Origin: Clostridiales bacterium
GTDB taxonomy: Bacteria > Bacillota > Clostridia > Lachnospirales > WQUN01
DNA length: 11,935 bases
Assembly: GCA_031269415.1 (NCBI GenBank)
Contig: JAISZF010000291.1
Span: 1 to 11,935, forward strand
Direction of reading: 5' to 3'
Positions 1 through 7,090 of the stretch are shown piece after piece. The position numbers and the translations under genes were made by a program. The notes beneath the pieces were generated by a model that saw only the letters and a program-made list of their open reading frames with translations, was not told the origin of the DNA and ran no database searches. Numbering within the stretch: position 1 is the stretch's first letter; each line of letters starts with the position of its first letter.

Positions 1-2
1 GA

Positions 3-80
3 TTAAAGTTTATGAAAAAACCTTTTGAGGTGTTGGATCAAATTCTTTCCTCACCGCGAACGCGGGAATTTCGATCTTGA
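3..80 (+). CDS. possible 3' end of an unrecognised gene
   Basis: The frame is open from the window edge to a TGA at 78-80 and reads LKFMKKPFEVLDQILSSPRTREF and two further residues. I do not recognise it. There is an ATG at 12 but no convincing ribosome binding site before it, so it is more likely the tail of a gene starting outside the window than a 22-residue peptide. A promoter for the next unit overlaps its last codons. It could also be chance open sequence, since the stretch is short. Confidence 0.25.
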   Translation, partial: LKFMKKPFEVLDQILSSPRTREFRS

Positions 81-105
81 CACCATACGCCCAAACAAAT
101 AGAAT
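77..105 (+). promoter_or_regulatory. SigA-type promoter upstream of glmM
   Basis: A perfect -35 box TTGACA (77-82) is followed after 17 bases by TAGAAT (100-105), one mismatch from the -10 consensus. The expected start point is near 112. It would drive the short leader ORF at 149 and glmM at 270 as one transcript, with about 155 bases ahead of glmM. No other promoter of this quality lies between it and glmM. Confidence 0.7.
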
Positions 106-148
106 TCATCTTATTAGCAGCACAAAGGGTTTTCCAAAGGAGAGTAGT

Positions 149-313
149 ATGCCTGACAGTAAAAAGGAGAGAGTGACAAAAATGAGTAAACTTAAACGGC
201 TTATTGCTGAGTTTTGCACGGACGGAGTAGAGAATAATTATTCTACAATAATCCAGGGGGGAATACCGCATGGCAAGAATGTTTGGAACGGACGGGGTAA
301 GAGGCGCCGCTAA
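149..313 (+). pseudogene. HsdS-like N-terminal remnant / leader ORF overlapping glmM
   Basis: This 54-codon frame starts at ATG 149, 5 bases after AAAGGAG, and has an internal ATG at 182, itself preceded by AAGGAGAG. From the second start it reads MSKLKRLIAEFCTDGVEN, which resembles the conserved beginning of many type I restriction specificity subunits (typically M-S-K-L-x-x-L-I-A-E-L-C-P-D-G-V-E). Similarity stops after about 17 residues. The frame then runs into unrelated sequence and ends 44 bases inside glmM in another frame. HsdS proteins are usually about 400 residues, so this is at most a broken 5' end left by recombination. It has a good ribosome binding site and lies downstream of a strong promoter, so it is probably translated and may act as a leader peptide for glmM. 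An alternative is chance resemblance: its FCTDGV also mirrors FGTDGV at the start of GlmM. Confidence 0.4.
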
Positions 314-1622
314 CGTAGATTTAACGCCTGAAAAGGCTTACGCGCTGGGCAGGGCAGGGGCTTATGTACTGACAAAGACAAATCATCACGCTCCGCAGAT
401 CATTGTCGGAACCGACACTAGAATTTCTAAGGATATGCTGCAATCCGCGCTGACAGCCGGGATGTGTTCAATGGGCGCGCGCGTGTACCCGGCCGGAGTT
501 CTGCCTACGCCGGGCATCGCGTATCTCGTGCGGAAATATAAACTGGACGCCGGCGTCGTCATATCCGCGTCGCATAACGCGTTTCAGGATAACGGGATAA
601 AATTCTTTAATAAGGAAGGCTATAAGCTGCCTGACGTCATAGAGGATGAAATAGAGTATCTATGCGTCAACGCCTTGGATACGCTGCCAAGGGCAGCGGG
701 ATACGACGCGGGTTATATAACACCCTGTGAATCCGCGCTGACCGATTATGTCGAATTTCTTAAATCGACTGTTCCTGATTTGAGTCTCCGAGGGCTGAAA
801 ATATCGGTTGACTGCGCAAACGGCGCCACATATAAAGCGGGCCCCATGCTCTTTGCCGGTTTGGGCGCGGATGTGTTGCCGATTCACAATAATCCCAACG
901 GTTTTAACATAAACGATAAATGCGGCTCCACACACACGGACTCGTTACGAGAGCATGTGCTGGTCACAAAGTCGGACGCGGGCTTCGCCCTGGACGGCGA
1001 CGGCGACAGGCTGATGTGCGTGGACGATAAGGGCAATATACTGGACGGCGATCAGATTATGGCGATCTGCGGATGGTATAAGAAACGCCGCGGCGAGCTG
1101 GTCAATAATACCATTGTGTCCACAGTGATGAGCAATTTGGGCTTTTTCCGGATGGCTAAGGAGAAGGGAATAAATATTGAAAAGACAGCCGTGGGCGATC
1201 GCTATGTGCTGGAACGTATGCTGCTGACCAACTCGACCATGGGCGGCGAGCAGTCGGGGCATGTTATATTCCTGGAGCATAACACCACCGGCGACGGACT
1301 TATTACCGCGCTCCAGATCCTAAAAGTTATGCGGGAGGAGGATGTTCCCCTGTCCGAACTGAATAAAGTTATGGAAGTAATGCCGCAGATTACGTATAAC
1401 GCCATCGTGGATAACGTCAAAAAAAGCGAATATCTTTCCCATCCGGTGATTAAGGCTGAAATCGACGCTTTGGAGGAAAAGTACAAGGACGACGGGCGTG
1501 TATTGATTCGAGCGTCCGGCACCGAGGCGAAGATAAGGGTTATGATAGAGGGGCGCGACACGGCTATGATCCGAGAGGACGCCGAGCGTGTCGGGAAACT
1601 GTTGGAGCTGATTTTGAGTTGA
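270..1622 (+). CDS. glmM: phosphoglucosamine mutase GlmM
   Basis: GlmM interconverts glucosamine-6-phosphate and glucosamine-1-phosphate in the cytoplasm, feeding UDP-GlcNAc synthesis for peptidoglycan. The protein is 450 residues, the usual family length, and all four hallmark elements are visible. These are the N-terminal FGTDGVRG (5-12), the phosphoserine loop ISASHN with catalytic Ser101, the metal-binding DGDGD with Asp242, Asp244 and Asp246, the sugar-recognition loop GGEQSG (325-330) and the phosphate-binding RASGTEAKIRV (414-424). The start is ATG 270, with AGGGGGGAA closely upstream. It is the only complete gene between the promoter at 77 and the terminator at 1638. In many Firmicutes glmM follows cdaA and cdaR; those genes are not visible here, and the immediate upstream sequence is instead a short HsdS-like ORF. 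No frameshift or missing residue is seen. Confidence 0.97.
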   Translation: MARMFGTDGVRGAANVDLTPEKAYALGRAGAYVLTKTNHHAPQIIVGTDTRISKDMLQSALTAGMCSMGARVYPAGVLPTPGIAYLVRKYKLDAGVVISASHNAFQDNGIKFFNKEGYKLPDVIEDEIEYLCVNALDTLPRAAGYDAGYITPCESALTDYVEFLKSTVPDLSLRGLKISVDCANGATYKAGPMLFAGLGADVLPIHNNPNGFNINDKCGSTHTDSLREHVLVTKSDAGFALDGDGDRLMCVDDKGNILDGDQIMAICGWYKKRRGELVNNTIVSTVMSNLGFFRMAKEKGINIEKTAVGDRYVLERMLLTNSTMGGEQSGHVIFLEHNTTGDGLITALQILKVMREEDVPLSELNKVMEVMPQITYNAIVDNVKKSEYLSHPVIKAEIDALEEKYKDDGRVLIRASGTEAKIRVMIEGRDTAMIREDAERVGKLLELILS

Positions 1623-1637
1623 GATTACCCTGAAAGC

Positions 1638-1666
1638 AAAGCGAGTCCATAAAGGACTCGCTTTTT
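1638..1666 (+). terminator. intrinsic terminator after glmM
   Basis: An 11-bp perfect stem (AAAGCGAGTCC pairing with GGACTCGCTTT) around the loop ATAAA is followed by a run of T. It begins 15 bases after the glmM stop and separates glmM from the protease gene. Confidence 0.9.
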
Positions 1667-1711
1667 ACATGCGCGCCGTCGAAAAATATTATATTTTTTT
1701 TTGAAAATGTA

Positions 1712-1740
1712 TTGTAAAAGAAAAAGTGTCATGATATAGT
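1712..1740 (+). promoter_or_regulatory. promoter of the S8 protease gene (extended -10)
   Basis: TTGTAA (1712-1717), a 17-base spacer and TATAGT (1735-1740) form a SigA-like promoter. The TG at 1732-1733 just before the -10 gives an extended -10 element. The expected start is about 1747, leaving an AT-rich leader of roughly 60 bases. The very AT-rich stretch 1681-1711 upstream could serve as an UP element. Confidence 0.65.
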
Positions 1741-1808
1741 ATTATTTAGGCATACGTAGAAAAATTTATCATAAATCAAATTATTATTAGGAGGTGTGGG
1801 GCTATACA

Positions 1809-4313
1809 ATGAAATCCAGAAGTAATTTAAAAATCGCTGTTATTTTAGCAATAGCGCTTTTGGCGTTGAATATACCGAATAAGACGCCCATAAACAATGT
1901 AACCGCGATGGAAGCCGTCGAGACGCCCGCGGAGGTTGGGGATGAGGAGGATACTCCAATCGAGCCGCGTGAATTAATCCCGCCATTATATGAAATTAAG
2001 GAACCGCGTATCATTTATCCCGCGGAAGGAGATGAGACGGCGGAGTCCGTAGAGGGTGACATGATTGAACCTCTCGAAGAGGCAATCCCTTCTGAGCTTC
2101 CGGAAGAACCGGAAGTGTATGTGGAGGACGGTCCCGCCTTCAGGGACAGCGTGGCTCGTCTGCTCGATGAAACCAAGGTTGACGGGGCGTTTGACATTAT
2201 AGAATTACAAGTCGGAAGCAGCGAACTGCTTAAAAGCGGGGAACCGGAGCCGGTTGTGGAAGACAAGGAGCTTGCGCCTGTCGTGGAGAACGGCGTTATG
2301 CTGGTTCCGCTGACAACACTCGTGAACAACACCGAGGCGGAGGTTGCTTATGTCGGCGAGGCGGATTCAGCGGAGATTCAAATGCCGGACGGCGATATCG
2401 CCTTATCCGCTGGAGAAGACGTTATGACGGTAAACGGGGAAGACGTCGCGCTGCCGGCTGAAGCCGTAGTTCTTGAGGACGAAATATTTGTGCCGCTAGA
2501 TGAAGTCGCGGCAGCCATGGGCTACGAAGTGGAACGAACTGGGGAAGAAGCTGTTCTTTCAAGGCCGTATCAGCTCAAACGGCTGCTTGTCAAAACCGAA
2601 CCGGGTGTTGACGTAATAAATACATATGGGGCCTCGACGCATTTGGCCAATTCGGACGGCCTGCACATACTGCAATATGAAACTGAAGCCCTGGCGAAAG
2701 ACGCGCTCGCGCTTTTTCAAAGCAAGCCGGGTATCATTTACGCGGAACCCGACGAGATTGTCAGCGTCGAATACCAATCATGGGGAGCTGACGCAATGGG
2801 CGCGGCGGTTTATCATGAATGGCTGACAAATAATATATCCGAGCCTTTGCCTGAAATTATTGTGGGTGTGATAGATACCGGCGTAGACTCGGCTCATCCT
2901 CTGCTGAGAGACAGACTTAAACCGAATGATTACAATTATTTTACCGGCGCGCACTCCAGCCGTGACACGGATTCGCACGGAACCCATGTCAGCGGCACAA
3001 TAATAGACACGACTCCGCCGAACGTCGTGGTGCAGCCCTATAAAGTGTTTGACGATTCCGGCAACAGCAGTTGGATCGCGGTCGTGATGGCTATCGACGA
3101 CGCTGTGGAGTCCGGGGTTGACGTGATAAACATGAGTATCGGCACAAGAAGCAGGTCAATAATCAGCTATGTGGAAGACGCAATTAATAAAGCGGTGCTG
3201 AATAATATTTCCGTTGTGGTCGCGGCGGGTAATTCAGGCGACGACACTTCCCGCCATACCCCCTCGTATATCACATCAGCCATAGTGGTAACCGCTGTGG
3301 ATCGTTATGATGAGAGGCCGACTTATTCCAATTACGGCGATACGGTGGATATAGCCGCCGCCGGGGTAGATGTGGTTTCTTCAGTGCCGGGCGGGGGTTA
3401 CGCGCCCTTGGGTGGCACATCCATGGCCGCGCCTTTTGTATCAGCCGCTTCGGCGATGTTAAAGATTTATAATACAAATTTATCGCCGGCGGATATAGAG
3501 ATTATTTTGACAAGTAACGCCAGAGATATTGGAGTTCCCGGGTGGGATCCATATTACGGCAGCGGCGCGCTTGATATCACTGCTCTGCCCTTCATGATTT
3601 GGGCGGCTGAGCCGACATTTACAGTGACGCCGACCGAAACGCCAACGCCGACATTTACAGTGACGCCGACCCAAACGCCAAGTCCGACGCTTACCAAGAC
3701 ACCGATACCGACATTTACAAGCACGCCAGTGCCTACCAAGACGCCGACACCGACGTTTACAAGCACGCCTATACCGACCAGGACGCCAACACCGACGTTC
3801 ACAAACACACCTGCTCCGACTCGGACACTGACACCGACGTTGACAAGCACGCCAGAGCCTACCAAAATGCCGACACCAACGTTGACAAATACGCCCGCTC
3901 CGACACTTACTAAAACGCTGACACCCACAAAAACACCAACACCGATTAAAACATCAACACCGACTAAAACGCCGACACCGACTAAAACACTGACACCGAT
4001 TAAAACGTCAACGCCGACTAAAACACCAACACCGACTAAATCGCCGACACCGACTAATACACCGACGCCTGTGAGTCCGAAAAACTATACCGTATCATAC
4101 CGCAACAATGGCGGTAACGGATTTATCCCTAATCAAACGGCGGCTATCGGCGGTTCCGTAATAATCAGCGAACAGATCTGGATTGTCAAAACCGGATATG
4201 TCTTTTCGGGATGGAGTGAAAGTACCAGCGACGAAGGAAAGGTATATCAGCCGCGGCAGTCGGTTGCTTTCCCCCGTGACACTGTACTGTACGCGGTCTG
4301 GAAAAAGAAGTAG
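1809..4313 (+). CDS. secreted multidomain subtilisin-like (S8) serine protease
   Basis: This is an 834-residue exported serine endopeptidase. A signal peptide occupies about residues 1-33 (basic start, then a hydrophobic VILAIALLALNI core). Residues 34-163 are very acidic (Glu/Asp/Pro rich). Residues ~164-252 resemble the copper amine oxidase N-terminal-like domain (LVPLTTL, then DEIFVPLDEVAAAMGYEVE). Residues ~253-322 look like a subtilase propeptide ending in GIIYAEPDE. The S8 catalytic domain follows, with Asp356 (VIDTGVD), His390 (HGTHVSGT), oxyanion Asn475 (AAGNSGDD) and Ser538 (GGTSMAAP), all intact. A Thr/Pro repeat linker (about 602-756) leads to a C-terminal Flg_new/InlB-type beta repeat with the typical GYVFSGWSE and LYAVWKKK. 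No LPXTG motif or C-terminal membrane segment is seen, so anchoring is unclear. The start is ATG 1809, 12 bases after AGGAGGTG (1789-1796); an upstream in-frame GTG at 1794 lies inside that Shine-Dalgarno and is rejected. The gene is monocistronic, with its own promoter and terminator. Substrate is unknown. Confidence 0.92.
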   Translation: MKSRSNLKIAVILAIALLALNIPNKTPINNVTAMEAVETPAEVGDEEDTPIEPRELIPPLYEIKEPRIIYPAEGDETAESVEGDMIEPLEEAIPSELPEEPEVYVEDGPAFRDSVARLLDETKVDGAFDIIELQVGSSELLKSGEPEPVVEDKELAPVVENGVMLVPLTTLVNNTEAEVAYVGEADSAEIQMPDGDIALSAGEDVMTVNGEDVALPAEAVVLEDEIFVPLDEVAAAMGYEVERTGEEAVLSRPYQLKRLLVKTEPGVDVINTYGASTHLANSDGLHILQYETEALAKDALALFQSKPGIIYAEPDEIVSVEYQSWGADAMGAAVYHEWLTNNISEPLPEIIVGVIDTGVDSAHPLLRDRLKPNDYNYFTGAHSSRDTDSHGTHVSGTIIDTTPPNVVVQPYKVFDDSGNSSWIAVVMAIDDAVESGVDVINMSIGTRSRSIISYVEDAINKAVLNNISVVVAAGNSGDDTSRHTPSYITSAIVVTAVDRYDERPTYSNYGDTVDIAAAGVDVVSSVPGGGYAPLGGTSMAAPFVSAASAMLKIYNTNLSPADIEIILTSNARDIGVPGWDPYYGSGALDITALPFMIWAAEPTFTVTPTETPTPTFTVTPTQTPSPTLTKTPIPTFTSTPVPTKTPTPTFTSTPIPTRTPTPTFTNTPAPTRTLTPTLTSTPEPTKMPTPTLTNTPAPTLTKTLTPTKTPTPIKTSTPTKTPTPTKTLTPIKTSTPTKTPTPTKSPTPTNTPTPVSPKNYTVSYRNNGGNGFIPNQTAAIGGSVIISEQIWIVKTGYVFSGWSESTSDEGKVYQPRQSVAFPRDTVLYAVWKKK
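3611..4077 (+). repeat. Thr/Pro codon repeat tract inside the protease gene
   Basis: About 155 codons encode imperfect tandem units. First come two 12-residue copies (TFTVTPTETPTP type) whose DNA repeats at a 36-base spacing (3611 and 3647). Next are about five 14-residue units of the PTFTSTPVPTKTPT type, and then shorter lysine-bearing units (PTKTPTPTKTLT, PIKTST). The units drift from neutral to lysine-rich toward the C-terminus. Such tracts usually form extended, often O-glycosylated, wall-spanning linkers. Copy number is likely to vary between strains by slippage. Confidence 0.85.
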
Positions 4314-4319
4314 TTAATC

Positions 4320-4354
4320 TTCGAGGCGGGCATAAATCTTATGCTCGCCTCGAA
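4320..4354. terminator. shared hairpin between convergent genes
   Basis: A 14-bp stem with one G-U pair (TTCGAGGCGGGCAT pairing with ATGCTCGCCTCGAA) closes a 7-base loop. It starts 7 bases after the protease stop and ends 21 bases before the stop of the opposing lipoprotein gene, so it can fold in both transcripts. No long T-run follows on either strand, so termination may be less efficient than at a classical site, or the hairpin may act mainly in 3' end protection. Confidence 0.7.
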
Positions 4355-4374
4355 TACATCCGGCAATTATTTTA

Positions 4375-6411
4375 TCAAGCGCCGCCGCTGCCTTCACTTG
4401 GCATAACACCGTCGGGACGCGTACCCCTGCCCGGAAAAGCCCCGCCGCCCGGAAAGGTGTTTCCGTTTTGGGGAGGATCTCCGCTCGGCATTGTCATTCC
4501 ACCGCCTTCCGGCCTTCCGCCTCCACCGGGACGTGTGCCGCCGCCCCAGCCTCCGCGCCCGCCGCCGCTGTACGCCCCGCCGTCGTCGGATATGCTGGTG
4601 ACAGTGTTCTCCAGTTTAATATCCACCTGTTTCTCGCCGTCAATAAAGAGGGAATATGTTTCACCCTGTTTAAACTCCGGGGACGTAAATCCCGACAGGG
4701 AATAGGAATTCTTGCTTGTGTACTCCAGCAGCGTGTTCCCATTCGCGTCTTTTATGGCGATTATACTGCCGGAATCCTGCTGCGCCGTATAGGAAACGAG
4801 TATAGCCGGCTGTGTGGAATCTTCCGAAATACCGAGTACACTGCCCGCTGTTATAAGCTCTCCTCCGGTGACGGTCAAGGTTCCGTCCAAATCAATCGCG
4901 CCTTCCATTCCCTGCGACGGACCGCTGATCTTCGCCGTGCCGCCGCTGAAATCAATATTGCCGTTGGCGTCAATGCCATCGCGTGACGCGGACAGATCCA
5001 GCGTGCCGCCGGTAATCTTTACAAAGCAGTCGCCATTCGACGAAAATTGATCCCTGCCCATCGGTCCGCCCCATTGCGAACCGCTGTCCACGCCCCCCGC
5101 TGAATTTATCCCGTCGTCGCTCGCGGCTACGGTAATATCCCCGCCGCCGATCGTGACAGACAGCCCTTCTATACCTTCGTAGCAGGAAGTAATACTGATC
5201 TCCCCGCCCGCTATTTCCAGCGCCGCGTCGGCGTGGAACCCGTCGTCGCCTGTCTTTATCTCAAATTTACCCGCCGTAACGACAATACTGTCGTTTGAGT
5301 GTACGGCGTCGTCCTCCGCGTCAACGGTAAAGTCCCCGCCCGCTATATATACCTGTTTCCCCGCTTTCAGGGCTTTCATACTGACAGACTCATCTTCCGC
5401 TGTTTCCGTTTGGGCGGCCTCGCCCCATCTACCGCGAAAATTCTCCTCCTGTGTCGGCGCCGCCGCGCTGCCGCCGCCGGTTGTTATACGAAAGACGCCG
5501 TCCGCGACGCTCAGCGCGGTTTGCGCCTGTATTCCGTCGTTTTTGGATTTTATCTCAAATGTGCCGCCGTTGATTACGACAAATCCCTTCGCGCCGTCCT
5601 CGTCGTTGTTGGACTGTATCCCGTCGCCGCCGGCGTCGAGAGTAAAAGCGCCGTTTTGAATAGCGACGCCGTCACGCCCGCGAAGCGCGTCGCCAACGGA
5701 ATTGATCGATATTACGCCGCCGGTTACGGCGAGTACATCCTGGGCACGTATCCCGTGCTTATAGCTGCCGGTAACGGTAAGCGTCCCCTCGCCGGTTACG
5801 CTTAAATTATCCTGAATGAAGATCGCCGCGTCCGGAGCGTCGGCGTCTTCCGAGTTACTATAGCCCGCGCCGTCCGATACCGTGTTTTCCGTTCCCTTTT
5901 CCAGTATCAACACAATCTTTTCCGATTGAGGGGCGTATATCGCCGGTCCGGTCGCGTTACTCAGTGAGACTCCGTTCATCACCAGACGGACGTCGTCGTT
6001 CTTGCCCGCATCTATCAATACTTGCCCGTCCGCGAGCGTCCCGGACAGCACATACGTACCCGCTTGCGCGATGGTGAGTATTCCGTCCGCGAATTTCGCT
6101 CCCTCGCCGGAAATCTGGGCGGTACCGCCGTTGAACTCGACGGCGGAGGCGCTGTTTGTATCCCACGCGCTGTCCGTGTCTTCCGGCGCGAACTCGTATG
6201 AAAGGGTATACCCTCCGGTGTATACGAGGGTCTCTGTACTTGCCGCTTCGCTGTTCGCCGCGGTCAGCGTTCCCGGCGCTTCAGAAGACAATGCCTTAGC
6301 GGGCGTTTCAGAGGGAACCGCGTTCGGGGTTTCCACACCGCCGCAGCCGTTCAAAGCTATAGCCATCCCTAAAAATAAACCTGTCAGCTTGGCTGTTTTA
6401 AATTTACGCAT
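4375..6411 (-). CDS. Cthe_2159-like carbohydrate-binding beta-helix lipoprotein
   Basis: This 678-residue protein is predicted to be a cell-surface lipoprotein. The N-terminus has a basic start, a hydrophobic stretch and the lipobox ALNGC with Cys23. The body matches the Cthe_2159 family (carbohydrate-binding domain, formerly DUF4353), whose Clostridium thermocellum founder is a calcium-binding beta-helix protein that binds plant polysaccharide. Visible here are SAVEFNGGTAQISGEG, LTIAQAGTYVLSGTL and KIVLILEKGTENTVSD. They are followed by many beta-helix turns with a recurring D-G-I/V/F motif (DGIQSNND, NDGIQAQT, DDAVHSND, DDGFHADA, DDGINSAG, RDGIDANG), which are likely acidic calcium-binding turns. 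Residues 611-678 form a Gly/Pro/Arg-rich tail of low complexity. Its ATG is one base past the DUF4956 stop, with GGGGAGGAG upstream, so it is the last gene of the VTC operon. The actual ligand here is unknown. Confidence 0.85.
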   Translation of the reverse strand: MRKFKTAKLTGLFLGMAIALNGCGGVETPNAVPSETPAKALSSEAPGTLTAANSEAASTETLVYTGGYTLSYEFAPEDTDSAWDTNSASAVEFNGGTAQISGEGAKFADGILTIAQAGTYVLSGTLADGQVLIDAGKNDDVRLVMNGVSLSNATGPAIYAPQSEKIVLILEKGTENTVSDGAGYSNSEDADAPDAAIFIQDNLSVTGEGTLTVTGSYKHGIRAQDVLAVTGGVISINSVGDALRGRDGVAIQNGAFTLDAGGDGIQSNNDEDGAKGFVVINGGTFEIKSKNDGIQAQTALSVADGVFRITTGGGSAAAPTQEENFRGRWGEAAQTETAEDESVSMKALKAGKQVYIAGGDFTVDAEDDAVHSNDSIVVTAGKFEIKTGDDGFHADAALEIAGGEISITSCYEGIEGLSVTIGGGDITVAASDDGINSAGGVDSGSQWGGPMGRDQFSSNGDCFVKITGGTLDLSASRDGIDANGNIDFSGGTAKISGPSQGMEGAIDLDGTLTVTGGELITAGSVLGISEDSTQPAILVSYTAQQDSGSIIAIKDANGNTLLEYTSKNSYSLSGFTSPEFKQGETYSLFIDGEKQVDIKLENTVTSISDDGGAYSGGGRGGWGGGTRPGGGGRPEGGGMTMPSGDPPQNGNTFPGGGAFPGRGTRPDGVMPSEGSGGA

Positions 6412-6412
6412 A

Positions 6413-7090
6413 TTATAACTCCTCCCCTTCGCGCTGCTCGCGGCTCATTAAGATATTTAAATTCCCGTTTCTGCAGCGCAGTTCGTCCATGAATTTTTTC
6501 GGTATGGTTTCGGATTTCAACCGTACCATGTATGTCAGTTCATACAAACTCCCCATATTTGTGGTTCTGGCCTTTTCCAACTCCGCGCGGACGCCGAATT
6601 TTTTAAACACGTCGTCAAACAATCCGTCATAGTCCAAATTCTCCGGGATTGTAATCCGTAACACGCGGGCGTTCGTCTCTCCCTGCCCGAAGCGCAAATA
6701 CGCCAATAACAGGCTTACGCCGCCAATAAGCAGCAGGAAGACGAACGCGTAGAATAAGTACCCCATACCAGTTATCAAACCAAGCGCCATCGCGAAAAAC
6801 AAACTGCCGATATCCTTGGCGTTCCCCGGCACTGATCGAAACCGCACCAAGCTGAACGTTCCAGCCACAGCGACGCCCGCGCCGATATTCCCGTTGACAA
6901 TCATAATGATGATCTGCACGGTCGCTGGGAGCAAAACCAGCGTAACGGCTAAGCTCTTACTGTATTTATTCTGAAACATATAGACCGCCGCTACGGCAAA
7001 CCCGAATATCAGAGAGCATACTGTGCATACCAGCAGACCGCCAAAGGTAGGCGTCCCGCTTATAACGCTGCCGTAGATTGTATTAAGCAC
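6413..7090 (-). CDS. DUF4956 integral membrane protein, putative partner of the VTC-type polymerase
   Basis: This 225-residue protein has hydrophobic segments at about 17-38, 46-67, 70-82, 95-108 and 110-131, giving four or five membrane spans. The conserved family signature GTFSLVRFRSVPGNAKDIGS (78-97) sits between spans. A soluble C-terminal domain (about 140-225) shows the alternating pattern of a small alpha/beta fold. Biochemical function is not established for the family. It is commonly found beside VTC-domain polyphosphate polymerase genes, as here. The start is GTG 7090, with GGAGGG 9 bases upstream; it overlaps the end of the polymerase gene by 8 bases, which implies translational coupling. 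By analogy with yeast VTC, where small membrane subunits surround the polymerase and pass the chain across the membrane, it could be the membrane conduit or anchor. That role is inference. Confidence 0.85.
   Translation of the reverse strand: MLNTIYGSVISGTPTFGGLLVCTVCSLIFGFAVAAVYMFQNKYSKSLAVTLVLLPATVQIIIMIVNGNIGAGVAVAGTFSLVRFRSVPGNAKDIGSLFFAMALGLITGMGYLFYAFVFLLLIGGVSLLLAYLRFGQGETNARVLRITIPENLDYDGLFDDVFKKFGVRAELEKARTTNMGSLYELTYMVRLKSETIPKKFMDELRCRNGNLNILMSREQREGEEL

Noticed and set aside
1794..1808. GTG start for the S8 protease
   Set aside because: The codon lies within the Shine-Dalgarno AGGAGGTG; ATG 1809 gives a proper signal peptide start.
3554..3928. Minus-strand ORF of Val/Gly repeats
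   Set aside because: Antisense shadow of the Thr/Pro repeat tract of the protease; its regularity comes only from the repeats on the other strand.
4468..4986. Plus-strand ORF opposite the beta-helix lipoprotein
   Set aside because: High GC and few stops in antisense make long shadow frames; no recognisable domain and no promoter. The same applies to 5299-5805, 9659-10261 and 10391-10912.
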